Under the pieces are notes generated by a model, which ran no database searches, was not told where the DNA came from, and saw nothing but the letters and a program-made list of their open reading frames with translations. Below, in pieces: positions 42,940-54,720 of a DNA stretch of 64,000 bases (the stretch's first letter is position 1; the number at the start of each line of letters is the position of its first letter). Both the position numbers and the translations under genes were made by a program. The DNA is from Alopecurus myosuroides (taxonomy: Eukaryota > Streptophyta > Magnoliopsida > Poales > Poaceae). The stretch spans positions 317,367,344-317,431,343 of the forward strand of contig CM054060.1 in assembly GCA_028641055.1 (NCBI GenBank). Reading direction: 5' to 3'.

Positions 42940-43596
42940 CCTGAAGAGGATACCAAGATTAACACACTAACCGGATAACAAAATCCAATATAAGTGCTTA
43001 AAAGGATTACTTCAGACGGTAAGAAAGGTAGCATGTTGCAAACATATACTACCCTCAACGATCACCATAAATGGTTCGAGTACCACACGGGTGCGGTGTT
43101 GAAGAAAAAAATCTCCGGAACAAAACGGATGGAGGTTAACAACGAAAGAGACGATTTGTGAAGGACGATATCGAAGCAACAACTGGGAAACAGGAGACCA
43201 CAAACACCTGAGGTACTACGGAGAAAAACCCATCCGGGCTTCTAAAGGATCAATATCTACTGCTTAAGGAATAGAGGATCTGCTTCCGGGGCTTACACGC
43301 CTCCGTTCTCAATCGTGAGTAGGCAACATGATAAATCATGTCACAACCACCTCCATTCCTATGGTCTAGTAGATATAACCATCCTAGAGAAACCAGGATA
43401 CGTGAAAACCTAACTTGAAAGTTTAGATGAGAAGAGAAAAACAACGTTGCACTTCCTTACCAGAAAAAGGGAGGGTGGGTGGGGAAAGAAATAAAAGGAC
43501 AGAATTCCTACTCTCACGTTTCATTTTTCCTATATAGCTACAAAATAGTTTCTAGACTCAACTGCGACCAGTAAAAGGGATCCTACAGGCAGACAG
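42940..43596 (-). other. Leader of element C
   Basis: Untranslated leader between PBS and gag ATG. No gene or clear motif seen. Confidence 0.7.
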
Positions 43597-43608
43597 GCTC
43601 TGATACCA
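43597..43608 (-). promoter_or_regulatory. Primer-binding site of element C
   Basis: Minus strand TGGTATCAGAGC, initiator Met tRNA type, two bases from the LTR end. Confidence 0.93.
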
Positions 43609-43610
43609 TT

Positions 43611-46600
43611 TGTCGCACCCGGACTTCTAGAGGATACTCGCAGTTCCGCTGAACAGTAGATGATTGGATTACGGGGCTTACCGGCACCCGCATCTCTTAC
43701 GAGTAGGCCAACATACGTATGTGTGACAACCAACCTCTACTGTTCATCGTCTACGTAAACCATCCCATAGAAATCAGGATACTACCATTGACGTACTTCA
43801 TACCATACACACATGGTACGTCAACGGCGTTTAACAGTATGATAGCACAACATATCTCTAAGACATAAATAAATAGAAATAAGTTGCAAATAGCTCTCAC
43901 TAGAGCAGAGATAGCAAATACAATCATCCAGAGGACACATGTCCCAACAATTCATCATTACATCACCGCGGAAGCATCCAAAATGTCTGAGTACAGACAA
44001 GATCCAAATAGGCCTAAGAGGCCGGCAATTAAAGGAAAACGGAGCCCATCCACGAAGTCTCGGATCATGCCCGGGTCCGCTATCTACTGTTCAACAGCCT
44101 CGTCGTACTCCACGTAGTAGCCACCATGGGGATCCTCGGAAACGTAGTCTGCGGAAACCATAGCCCCAAAGGGGTCAGTACATAAACGTACTGGCAAGCA
44201 AGACTCACAGTTCACCAAAGTGTAACCCGTCAACACCAAGCACAGATGCTTTGGGTTCAACGGAAGAAAGGGGTGATACAAAAGATGCGGCAGCGGGCTG
44301 CACTAACCAACTACAGAAACATACTACCACTTCCGGCTATCAGAAAGGAGATAAGATAGCGTATCGGAACCAACTACAACTCACTCCCATCAAACCCATC
44401 CTGGATCTCGCCCCTTATCCAAAGAAGCAACCCGAGGATAACTCACACAGTTGGATTAATGATGGATCAGGTTGTTGTGTCAATAAGCCTATTACTAGTC
44501 AAATTATCATTAGTTAGGTGTAAGTTGTTCTGAGTACTTGTTAGCCAGTACTTTCACCACGTCGTCACATAACCGCGGACAACACGGCTTCTCGAGAAGA
44601 TTCATCCCTGCAGGGTGTGCTCCAGTACCCGTACACACTCAAGCCACCAACTAAAACTCAGGTTGGCTTGACACGACTCGAACCATCTCTACAGCCTGTC
44701 CTAGGAGCCATGGAGCTATAAGGTCCCAGCCACGCAGCCGAATACTCAGCGCAAGTGTGCAAAACTCCCGCAGGACGCAACACCCCGGCAATACAGGCCT
44801 CGCCCTATATGTGTGCGTCATCATCATCATCAGTAACCATGGGAGCGACCCATTTATGCGTATGAGCCAAATGGAACACCCGAACTAACTGTGGCTCTTC
44901 GGACAAACTGCGGATCAGATCAAAGTCGAGGGGGGTTCCATACCACCACCCGGATGCGGTGAGCACGCTCATCATGGATCAGTAGACAAGACCCTTTTCC
45001 TAATTAGGGTCGACACTAGCAGGCCTCAAAACCACGCCGGGCCTCCTGTCGGTGCCTTAACATCAAATTATTATTACCCACAAAAATTATCAGGTTGATT
45101 GTTTAAACATCGAGCCCCATAACATAAGATCATATGGTAACAGAAATTAGCGGACAACAGACTCGAGCAAAAACAACCCTAAGCATACTAGTAAGACACG
45201 GGCAACAAGCAACGGGGTGATAGGTGTGGAGGTGAGGCCATATCAGGGTTAAAGGATAACATGTGATAGGTTCGGAACAGAAGCAACGATTCATAGGGCT
45301 AGCAGAATAGACAACGGAAAGTATCGGTATCCAATGTTGAAAGGAACACAATGGTTCATGTGAGTGAATACTTGCCTGCAAGCTCAGCAGCCTGGTACTG
45401 AGCTAAGCCCTCAGAAAGGGTGTCGTAAAGCTCGTCTGCCTCAACGTCGTCGTCCATTCGAAAAGAAACAAACAAACAACGCAGAGAGACAAACAATCAA
45501 TAACATGGCATAGTGCACAATCATGGGATGATGCATGACCATTTAATTTATGCACCAAAAATAAACTAGTTGACATGGTAACATAACATGATTAAATGGA
45601 CCCACATGCAATTTGGATTGCATATGGAAAGCCCATGAATTAAGGTTGAAACAATTGTTTTACAACTAATCAACAGGTGAAAGTGGATTAGTATGATGCA
45701 TGGATGAGGAAAACAGAAAAATAACAACAATAGAATCAATTGGAAATAAGGTTTACCAATTTTGGAATTTTATTTATTAAGTTATGGAATTTTGGTTCCT
45801 TAAAGGTGTTACACAAGCATTTGTTGTTTTCAGCAATTTTAATTGTTCAAAATAGATAAAAAAATTTTTGGAAAGAACACAAAATTTTAGATGGAAAACA
45901 TATTTCATTTGTTGCAAAAGGAATTAAAATGAATTAGTTATTAATTTGACAATTTTAAATACATTAAATAAGAAACAGTTGTTTTCAGCAATTTAATTTA
46001 TTCAAAATAGAAAACAAAGTTTATATTTGGAAAGCTTATTCAATTTTGCATAGAAAACATATTTTACATGTTGGAATTTGGTTTGAATTGCCCAAATTAT
46101 GAATTTTGCAATTTAAAAGGGTTTAATTAAAGCAATTGGATTATTGCACCACTTTTAATTAGGGAAGACAATAAACAAATTGCATTGAAAAGGTTAAAAA
46201 CATGTAGCAATTGTTTCACTGAACATTTTGAGCTATTAAACATAATTTTTGGGTTATTAATGAATTTATTATGCAATTTTTCATAATCATTCTTATTCTG
46301 CCCTTTATAGTAAACAGAGGGAAACATGTTCAAAATTAATTCAATTGTGTCCAAATAAAATACCAATGTGTAGAGTTTGTTAATACAAATTTTGGAGCCC
46401 AAGTTTGCTCAATTTGGGTGAACCAAACTCAAGTTATGAAATTCCAAAGTTTCCAATTTTTATTGCATTTTCAGTAATTAATTATTTAGTGCAAAAATTA
46501 GTACAGAAACATGTTGCAATTTTGTTACTAATGGAAAGGGCACAAGATTTTGAATCCACGGGAATTTGAATCATTCAAATTGGAGCAAAATTCAATTTTA

Positions 46601-47980
46601 TATTGATTTTAGAATTAAAGGGACAGATCTGTGTTTCTGAAATTAGTGCAGAAAGAGAAAAAGGCAGAAAATAAAAGGTGTGGCTTTTCTGCCTGGGGGG
46701 GAATCGAACCCAGCACCTGGGGCGTGCGCGCAAGGGGTCCTAACCACTGGGCTGGTAAATGGTTGGTGTTAGCTTCCGACTGCGAACAGTTTTGAGGTAC
46801 GATTTGGAAATAGAACTCTGACGAAACAGTTAACTGTACGTGCACGGGCAGATCGACTAGGGGCTGGTCGCCGGCGAGGCTCCGCTCGCTGCTGCTGTGA
46901 GCGCGGGAGGGGGCGCCGTGCTGGGTGTGTGCTGGCCCTCGGGTTGCTAGAGGGAAGGGAGAGAGAGGAGAGGAGAGGAGAGGGCGCTCACCGTGGAGGA
47001 AGGAGGAGAGGGCGGCTTGGTGCAGCTGCGGTGGCCGTCGCCGGAGTTGAGGACGGCGGCGGCGGCTCGGTTGCTCCCGGCCCCTGCCGCGGGGTCGAGG
47101 ACGAAGGGGACACCGAGGGGACTCCGTTCCCGGCCCTAAACTGGCCGGAGGAGCATCGTGTCGACGGCGGCGAGCCGGAGAGGGCGGCGGTGGTGGAGGA
47201 GTTCGGTTACAGAGAGGAGACACCGGGAGGAGAAAAGGTGGAAGGAGGGGGAATCGGCGGCGGCGGCGTGAGAGAGGTGGAGAAGGAGGCCTAGGGCAGA
47301 GAAAGGGGGGCTCGGGCTCAGCTAAAAAGGGAGGAGGGCGAGCTCCTGTCCGTCGGCTCCCTACTGCGTCGACGTGGGCACCCCCGATGGGGTGCCGTAC
47401 GAAGGTAGAAGGCGAAGTGGGGGGGGTACCAGGCCAGTGGTAAGTTGGGCTGGCCCAAATGGGCTGGCTGCCCTTTCCCCCCTCTCCTTTCTTTATTTTT
47501 TTTATGTTTCTTTTTTTTTGCAGATTTGACAAAGGTGAGAAAACATAGCTTTATAGTTGCTAAAATTTTTGGGCAAATTTTGTATAGCTTAGTTTTTTAT
47601 AACAGCACCAAAGTGCAAACTTTTGCTTTTCAAAATTTTGAAATTGTGTTGTTGTTTGGAATAATTCAAATTAATTGAGCAATTTTTTGGTATCAAAAGA
47701 ATAAATGAAACTTAAGCCAATTTAAAGTTTTTGATTCCAAGTTTAGTGGAACAATTTATTTGTTTGTTTTGTAGTTCTTATTTGAAACATGTAACATAAC
47801 AAGTATGAACAAGAATTTGAATTTTGGTTTGAAATTCAATTGGAAAACAAATGAAAACAGATGAAATCAAATGCAAAACAAATGCAAACAAAAGCAATGA
47901 CTATGATGACATGATGCAAAACAATAATTTAACAAGAAACAAACATTCTAAAGGGAGTTTTTCATACTTGGGATGTTACA
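43611..47980 (-). repeat. 5' LTR of element C (right copy)
   Basis: Near-identical to 34153-38521 along its whole length, including the AT-rich third, the tRNA-like segment (46700-46755) and the GC-rich third. As the upstream LTR on the minus strand it would carry the active promoter. Confidence 0.95.
46700..46755 (-). promoter_or_regulatory. tRNA-like A/B-box segment in C right LTR
   Basis: Same as 37252-37307: A-box-like CCAGCCCAGTGGTTAGG and B-box GGTTCGATTCC (46710-46700). Here the bases before the B-box allow a GGG/CCC T-arm-like stem, which the left copy has partly lost. It is in the sense direction of the element. Confidence 0.55.
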
Positions 47981-49398
47981 TTCGCCGCGAGACTACTGCT
48001 GCGACGGTTGGGGGCGGGCGGGTCCACCGGAGCATGTGGCGTCGGCGGAAGAGGCGTCGGCAACAACGGCACAGCCGGCGGGCTGAACAGAGCCGCGACA
48101 CCACGCAGTGCGATGTATGAAGAGGCGAGGAGAGAGACATCATCATTGGCGTCGGCGTCGAGAAGGCATCCAAGCGCATCGGCCTCCGCGTCGACGTCGA
48201 GGACGTCTGTTTCTGAGTCGACGATGACAACCTCAGTGACAATGACAGGCTCAGCGACCGCCGCGTGCGGGACTTCATCACTCAGCATCATCTCCTGAAC
48301 CTTCTCCTCGACCTGTTGCCCACTGGTCGGTTCTTGGCTTGGCCGGACCTCCCCTGTCACCTCCGATGGTTGTGGATCGTGCTGGTGTGACACTACTTGC
48401 TCACAGTGATTGTCCTCTCCTTTCTCCATCAATAGCAGTGGCCCAGCCCGCTGGTTCTCCTCCGCAAGCGCCCCATCCACACCCTCCTTCAGCAGCCGCG
48501 GCGACGCGATGTCCTCGCGTACACAGAAGTCGAACTCGTGGCAAAGGCCGACGGCCACTTGGCGCGGCTCCGTGCGCGGCCGATCCTTGCCGGTGTTGGT
48601 GGTGATGGTTGTGGCGTTGCAGTGCTGCAGCCCGTTGGCAAGCACCTCTTCCGTCGTCGTGGCGCAGCACTCGACCATCTCTGTGGGCCCTGCCATGCCT
48701 CCGCCCACCGGCGCCAAGAGCACCTCCGCGAATGAACGGAGAGGGTTTACCGGTGTCGAGCGATGTTGAGGAAGGCTTGCCGACGGCGGACGATCTGGTG
48801 GCTCCTTGCAGTCTCTGGCTAGATGCTCCGTCCTCTCATAATGCCAGCAAGCTCGAGGGTCGCGGCACGAGGCAACACAGTGTCTTGAGCTGAGGCAGCG
48901 AAAACAGCGACCTCGCATCCTTCTCAAGAAGGCAGCACGGCGAGCGAGGCCCCGCTGAGGAGCAGTGCAAGCACGACGTTCCTTCATTTGCGTGCGGCGA
49001 GGGAGCACGGTGATCCACCCAGCAGCCGGCGACACGCTTCTTGGGTCATCTGCTGTCGGAGAGCGCAGGGTAGGACTGAGGCGAGGAAGATGGGATGCCG
49101 CTAGAAGGCGCAGAGTAGGGGTTGCCTCCTCGTCGTGAATGCACGGCGTAGGGATGTTAAACCTCACAGTGCGCACCGGGCGAGCAGGAGCGGTGGCGTC
49201 GAAGGCGCGCAGGATGCCGCCGGGAGCTCTCGGCATCAGAGACGCATTGATGTCCTCACGGATTGCAGGGGAGATGGGGGTCAGGTCGAGGGAGCCCACC
49301 ACCATGCTCTGGAGGCGCGTGGCGGCCGCAGCAGGCCCGGCAGAAGGCGCGGGGGTGGAGACGGTAGAACCAGAGCTGGTGGCGTCCGAGCCGAGTAT
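47981..49398 (-). pseudogene. LINE D: ORF1 with two zinc knuckles
   Basis: Minus frame from at least 49398 to the insertion point of C. It encodes a Pro/Ala-rich protein with two adjacent CCHC-type knuckles near residue 135 of the ATG-started frame (CFRCLSSRHCVASC and CWHYERTEHLARDC; the second lacks the usual second Cys), typical of plant LINE ORF1 RNA-binding proteins, followed by a long acidic stretch. The frame is open upstream of the ATG at 49305, so the 5' end is truncated. No target duplication was found at 49398. Confidence 0.8.
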
Positions 49399-49915
49399 GT
49401 GATTATCTTAGATTTTACAGGATTTTGCCGTATTGGTCAATCTTATACAGGCTTCTACGTTGTCCAACTTAAGTATTACCCACCATTCAAACATATGTGC
49501 TACTCATATAAAGCTATGGCACATCTTACTTATTTTCTTGCTTCACCTTACATGTTGTTTTGGCAGTAGAATACGTAGGGGCTGCCATCAGTGTTTCGTT
49601 TATTTGTAATAAATAACCATTGATGCTTCACTTTTTAAGATCGAATATGGATGTCCTTTTGTTTGACAAATTTCTTGGCTACACACAATCATTATTTTGG
49701 GTTATTTTCATAGAAATCTTCTCGCAAGTCGTCCGAGGGATGTGAGACTATCCACACGACATTCTAAGCTGTTGACGTATGATGCCAATGAGGCCCTTCA
49801 CCAATTGAGTAGTGTCACGTGATCAATTATTTTTAAGACAGAGGTATCTTTATCGTAGGTTATAACACAACATAATTCTTTCCCTGCTATCATTTGAAAT
49901 AAGGTCGTTCTAGAA
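49399..49915. other. Unassigned AT-rich sequence
   Basis: No recognisable gene or element. A short plus frame (to 49569) exists but shows no family motif. Confidence 0.4.
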
Positions 49916-50164
49916 TCTCTATTAGAGTCATTAGATTTATCATTTCCGTACAATAATGATTAAAGTTTTAAGCGTAACATCAGTGGTTTTATTCCTATAT
50001 TATAATATTATTTTAGATAAATTTTCAACCAAATACATAGAATGTTATTTTGATATTACCTAAAGCAATTAAGCTGGTAACTATGAATAATGTAAATTTT
50101 ATGCTGAATAATAAAAAAAATCTATTACTAAATATCCCGCCGCAACGCGCGGGGAATCATCTAG
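49916..50164 (+). mobile_element. Probable small Helitron
   Basis: The right end is convincing: a GC hairpin (CCCGC...GCGGG, 50136-50153) followed by AATCATCTAG and then T, the usual grass Helitron 3' end (CTAG before T). The left end is tentative: TCTCTATTAG at 49916 preceded by A resembles a Helitron 5' start. If right, it is 249 bp and non-autonomous. Confidence 0.5.
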
Positions 50165-50352
50165 TTACATAAAGTTTAGTAGACTTTTTGCACATTGGAA
50201 CGTTCCACGATCAAAGGATTTTTTTTGGCTAATTTTGGTTTTTCTAGTAGACGAATTTACAAATTCGGCAATATTTAATAAAATTCGAGCCGACGTACAT
50301 AGATATCCCATTGCGGTGGACGCCCTTCTTTCGACGAACCTTGTCATTTGTC

Positions 50353-50407
50353 AAGATGGCATTCCAGTATTAATGTAACCCGCAAAAAAAAAGATGGCAT
50401 TCCAGTA
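50353..50407 (+). repeat. 17-bp direct repeat around a 21-bp A-tailed insert
   Basis: AAGATGGCATTCCAGTA occurs at 50353-50369 and 50391-50407. Between them are 21 bp ending CGCAAAAAAA. This looks like a target duplication around an extremely 5'-truncated non-LTR retroelement. Confidence 0.7.
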
Positions 50408-50486
50408 GTACTATAAAGAGTTTGTCCAGTTGACCCGAGCAAAAAAAACAAAAAAAACTCTGTCAGTTTACGAAAAAGGCAAAAAA

Positions 50487-50700
50487 CACTAGAGGAATGG
50501 CGTACTGTACCGACGAGCAGTTGTTACGCTGACGGCTTTTTGTCGGAACCTTCGGCGTAGCGCCCGAGCAGGCCAGCTCGTCACTCTGACCCTCGACGTA
50601 GGAAATACCGTCAGCATAGAAAATGTCGTCGCTATAGTGTTGACACGTATCCTGGGAGATCTGGCCTACAGCTACGGAGACGGCTTAGCCATCGGCATAG
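50487..50700 (+). mobile_element. CACTA-like subterminal debris
   Basis: Begins CACTAGAGGAATGG and contains repeated GTCGGCATAG- and ACGGCTTAGCC-like words typical of CACTA subterminal regions. No matching right terminus was found, so it is treated as a fragment. Confidence 0.4.
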
Positions 50701-50819
50701 TTTTCATTTTTTTATTTTTATGTATTTATTTATTACACTCAGTTAGTTTAATTAATATGGTTATATTTTCTTTATCGATTGGAGGGATTCGTGCCCTCCG
50801 AATAGCAATCTCCATCCAC

Positions 50820-51310
50820 CTAAAATGACGTCGCGATTCTTGACTCTCATAACTGCGCGTCCAGAAATTGTGTAAGTGTTATCTCATGTGTGTGAATATT
50901 ATCTCTCACACATTTTTGGGGCATAAGTTTTTCAAAGATTCCATACTTTTCCTTCGCCAAAGTGGGGTAGTGTCGAAACCCTGCCACGTGGGCCACCCAC
51001 CCTAGATATACTTCGGGGATGTGGGTAGCCCGGTGGAATTTTCTCTTGGTTTTTGTTTGGTTAGGTCACACAATCATTACAAACCATGTTTGGGTCCAAA
51101 CCATCACAATAGCTTGCCCGTTCCACCTAAACGTGGAGTTTCCTCCTAATAACTAAAGTCTGAAACCTTCGTAGCTAGGTGAAAGCGCATGAGGGGGTCA
51201 CACTTGAGAAATAGTTTTTGGATCTTTCAACATTTTACGACACTTCCATACATATGTTGGGGTCACATGCAAGGTTTGGAGGTATTTGGATGCCCTCAAG
51301 CTCTGTTTTA
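50820..51310. other. Unassigned sequence
   Basis: No gene or terminal structure recognised. Confidence 0.3.
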
Positions 51311-51334
51311 TAGGAAACCTTGACCCGTGGTTGA

Positions 51335-52185
51335 AAAAGTTGGGATTTTCTCCAGCGGGGCTAGGGTTTCGCCGGAGAGGTGCCCCAAAGCGTTTGAATG
51401 TAAACAAAAGCTAGATGGTGCCATATCATGTGTGTACAAGTGTTATTGGTGTTGTAGATGTCCGATATCCCACTCCGGGGTGTTAGCGGGTTCACCATCC
51501 TCAATTTCTCTCTGGTGACTTTCTAGACTTAGAGCCGGAAACTTCCACTTCGGATGAACCAGAGAGAATCTTGTGAACAGATGGGTTATAACTTTGTTTT
51601 CAGGTTCCTAGGGTGCTATCATAAAAATAACCAAGCAAAAAATACCCTTTGCTATCCTCTTCCGGCTCCGGTCACAGGGGTAGACGATAAGTTTGATTTT
51701 TCTCCAATGGGGCTAGGGTTCCGCTAGAGAGGGACTCTGGAGCGTCGAAATCCCACAAAAAGTTAGGTAGTGCCATACAAAGTGTGTACAAGTGTGTATC
51801 CAAGATTCCACTCCGGGATGTGACCGGCTTCACCGTCATCACTTTCTCTCTAGCGAGTTTCTAGACTTATAGGTGGAAACTCTCACTTCAGATGAACCAG
51901 AGAGAATTTTGTGAAGATTTGGGGTATAACTTTGTTTTAGGTAGTCCCTAGGAAGTCCCAAAACAAAGGTATAACCCAACTTTTGACAATATTCCCTCAG
52001 GTTCGTCCGATCCGGAACTTTCAGGCTATAAGTCCTGAAACTCGCTAGAGCGAAGTTGATGCCGGTGAAGCATGTTACACCCCGAGTAGAATCTTTGCCA
52101 CCAAAAACCCATAACACACGTGTATGCATATGGTACATCACCACCTAGCTTGTGATGGGATTCCGACGCTCTGGAGCCCCTTGAT
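51335..52185. repeat. Two direct and one inverted copy of a ~250-350-bp unit
   Basis: Units start near TTTTCTCC at 51346 and 51699 (period about 353 bp) and share GTGTGTACAAGTG, TTTCTAGACTTA and GATGAACCAGAGAGAAT. A third copy is inverted at about 51951-52185, making a long imperfect palindrome centred near 51950. No ORF. Origin unknown. Confidence 0.75.
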
Positions 52186-52189
52186 TGCG

Positions 52190-52596
52190 GGCAAACACTA
52201 CGCTCGTTAGGAGACCCCAAGAGTAAGGTATGAACAGTACAACAACAAGATTTACCTCAGAAAGAAAACAAGGTTTAATCGGACCAGTAGGAGAAAGAAA
52301 TTACTTCTGAAGGTTGTTGACAACGATGTTGGCAGGGGGCATTACCAGGCTCAGCGGCAACGTGGAATCTACACAGAACACAACCAAGATACTTTGCCCA
52401 AACGAAACAGTGAGGTTATCATTCTCACCGCTCTTGCTGAAAACGAAGGATTAGACGTATAGTGTGAAAAATGGTGTTTGTTTGCGGTGAATGAAATGAT
52501 AATAGTGTTTGAAGTAGAAAGAAAACAGTGTTTGCAGTAGATTGTATTATCTGTGTAAAAGAATGGACCGGTGTCCACAGTTCACTAGTGGTGTCT
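52190..52596 (-). repeat. Athila-type LTR/leader fragment, inverted
   Basis: The minus strand matches 54131-54520 over its length (shared AGACACCACTAGTGAAC, CACACTATACGTCTAAT, GGGCAAAGTAT). It ends exactly where a forward LTR begins at 52597. Confidence 0.7.
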
Positions 52597-54520
52597 TGAT
52601 ACGTCTTAAACATATCTATAATTTCTATATGCTATGTTTGCTGGGATCCGATGAATATTGAACTTATGGCAATTTGATTATAGTCTTTATTTCATATGTT
52701 ATTTGTGATCTTGCATGCTTTCCGTTGCTAGTGGTTGCTCTGGCCAAGTAGTTGCTAGTGACTCCAAGAGCGAGTATTTTTTTTTGTACAACGGAGAGAC
52801 CCCGAAGGGTCTAGATGCATTCATAAAGACACAACGGTACAGGTACAAGTGTAACAAGGACCCTAAAAATCAACCAGAATACATCATGGTCCTCGTTCTT
52901 TACAGAGAAGTCCCTAGAATTTGTATGAAAAACACGATCAGGTCCTCTATAACCGCCGCCGGATTGGGAGCTCACATCACGGCCATCATCGCCGGAGCCG
53001 GGGACGAAACCACTTGGCTTCGGGAAGATGGTGAGCGCCGCTGCAAGCTCAACCTGGTGGGGCCTCCTGCTGGAGGTTGAAGATGAGCTGGTCGTCGCCA
53101 GCATCTGAGACCACCCGATGGTCATCATGGTAGGACACCAAACGAGAGGGCGCCGAGAGTGTTCACCAGTTCATCGCATCGTAGCTCCATGGCAGCCACG
53201 AGCCCAGTCGCACCAAGCCAACCTCAACTTCTCCCCTTCGCCCCCATGGCTCCTCGAAGAAGAAAGAAAGGCCTGTACCACAACCAAGACGCACCTGCCG
53301 AAGCGCTTATTGAAGGAGCCTGCTCTGAAGCTCTCTCCCTCCTGCCTCCACCTCGGAAGCAGAGAAGAGAACTGCAGCAGCCACCATCCAGCGTCGCGCC
53401 CCAACACCGGGATGGAGAAGCTCGTCACAGCCTTATTTATGGAGATGCCCAGCTCCAAACTCCCCGCTTGCCACAGCTCCCGCCACCGAGCAAGACAACA
53501 AAGAATAGCAGAACCAGGGCGCGCCTGATCTGGCCGGGAGGACCTAGCAACCTACCCCAAGACACCACTACAGGAGAAAACCAAAACCTAGGAAACTTAG
53601 TACTATATACATCTCCGGCACCTGTCCTTAGCCTCGACCGAACGACATCGCCGCCGGCGGGAGCCTCGGGAAGGCCCGGCCTCACTGAGACGACTCTCAA
53701 CGCTGGCAAGAGGATAGACACAAGGGGAAACATTCTCCCCACCCAAGAGGGAGTATTTATGCTCTATAGTGGGTCCATGCCTCCTTGTTGCCTTGCTCAA
53801 GTTACAGAAACGTGAAGGGGGAGGATGTGTTGTTGCCATTAGGGAGAAAACAACGGTGAGAGTACCCGCGTGTATAATCATTACTTACATTACACACTTT
53901 TTTAATGCAATTATCTGTTGCTTGCAATTTAATACCTAAGGAGGTTCAGATGATAACCTGAGGGTGGATTATTAGTCATAGATGCAGATGGAAGTCGGTC
54001 TATGTATGTTGTTGTAATGCCCGCACTAAATATCATAGTAATAATCATGTTATAATGTGCACTACGGTGCAACCTTTATTTGTCAATTGCCCAGCTATAA
54101 TTTGTTCACCCAGCATGATATCTTTTATGGAGAGACACCACTAGTGAACATATGAACCCCGGTCCATTTTCCACATTTATTAAACAAACCACAACAATTT
54201 CCTTCTCTCTCTACTTTTTGCAAGCATACAACTGTTTTCCACACTATACGTCTAATCTTTGTTTTCAGCAAGACCGGTGAGATTGACAATCTCACTGTAC
54301 CGTTGGGGCAAAGTATTTTGGTTGTGTTGTGTGCAGGTTCCACGTTGTTGCTGACACCGGTGAAGCGCCAGCACCACCGTCAGTGACATCAACCTTCTGA
54401 AGGTCCTCCTTCTCCTACTTGATTGATAACCCTGGTTCTTAACTAAGGGGAAAACTTCCTACCTTTGTGCTCATCACACCCTCCTCTTGGGGTATCCCAA
54501 CGAGTGCAAGATCTTCACCA
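52597..54520 (+). repeat. Athila-type LTR G and adjoining leader, plus strand
   Basis: Starts TGATACGTCTTAAACATA, the usual start of Triticeae Athila-type LTRs. It shares a block with LTR F (GTTTGCTGGGATCCGATGAA, then TTGATCTTGCATGC-like sequence). A retroposon interrupts it at 52780-53742. The exact LTR end is unclear; around 54350 sequence typical of the leader side follows. No matching second LTR in the window. Confidence 0.6.
52780..53742 (-). mobile_element. Poly(A)-tailed non-LTR retroposon, copy 2
   Basis: T-run (tail) at 52777-52785. Flanked by CCAAGAGCGAGTATTT (52764-52779) and CCAAGAGGGAGTATTT (53743-53758), a 16-bp target duplication with one mismatch. The 3' part (CTAGACCCTTCGGGGTCTC before the tail) and an internal block (GCCGGGGACGAA, CACTTGG on the plus strand) resemble copy 1 at 32675-33601. 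No RT. Predicted peptides are short; ISINKAVTSFS here resembles ISVNKSVVFPFS in copy 1. Confidence 0.8.
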
Positions 54521-54720
54521 TCACCTGCCTCCAGAGTGATGCTGATTAGTTTATCCTTGTACTATGGGTCCATAGCAGTAGCTAGATGGTTGTCTTCTCC
54601 TCTTTATGCCACTATGTATAGATCTTGTGTGATGACTAACATGATCAAGATCATCTATCTGTAATGCTACATGTTGTGTTTGCTGGGATCCGATGAATAT
54701 TGAATGCTTTGTCAAGTTGA
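54500..54720 (+). repeat. Athila LTR fragment in forward orientation
   Basis: Matches the inverse of 54860-55060 (ATGGGTCCATAGCAGTA, GCTACATGTTGTGTTTGCTG). With LTR F it forms an inverted repeat around 54720-54850. Confidence 0.65.

Larger units (their letters stand above)
34153..47980 (-). mobile_element. Element C: Ty3-gypsy chromovirus (Tekay/Del-like), minus strand
   Basis: LTRs 34153-38521 and 43611-47980 (4369 and 4370 bp), PBS 43597-43608, gag and pol on the minus strand, PPT 38522-38538, duplication TTCGC. Minus-strand LTR ends TGTAACATCCCAAG...GGGTGCGACA. Pol order protease, RT, RNase H, integrase makes it Ty3-gypsy; a C-terminal chromodomain-like segment points to chromoviruses, and the long LTRs with TGTAACATCCC fit the Tekay/Del group (inference). 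The LTRs are close to identical with scattered differences, so it is younger than E but older than A. Two frame breaks disable it. Confidence 0.92.

Noticed and set aside
48008..49402. Plus-strand frames opposite LINE D ORF1
   Set aside because: Shadow frames; the minus strand has the knuckles and continuity across element C.
49398..49410. Search for a LINE D target duplication between 33650 and 49400
   Set aside because: No shared sequence of useful length was found; the 5' boundary may have been altered.
49420..49569. Possible exon of a host gene
   Set aside because: Short frame without recognisable motif or convincing splice context.
53159..53815. Plus-strand 218-residue frame in retroposon copy 2
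   Set aside because: Antisense to the element, extends past its boundary into the LTR, and shows no family motif.
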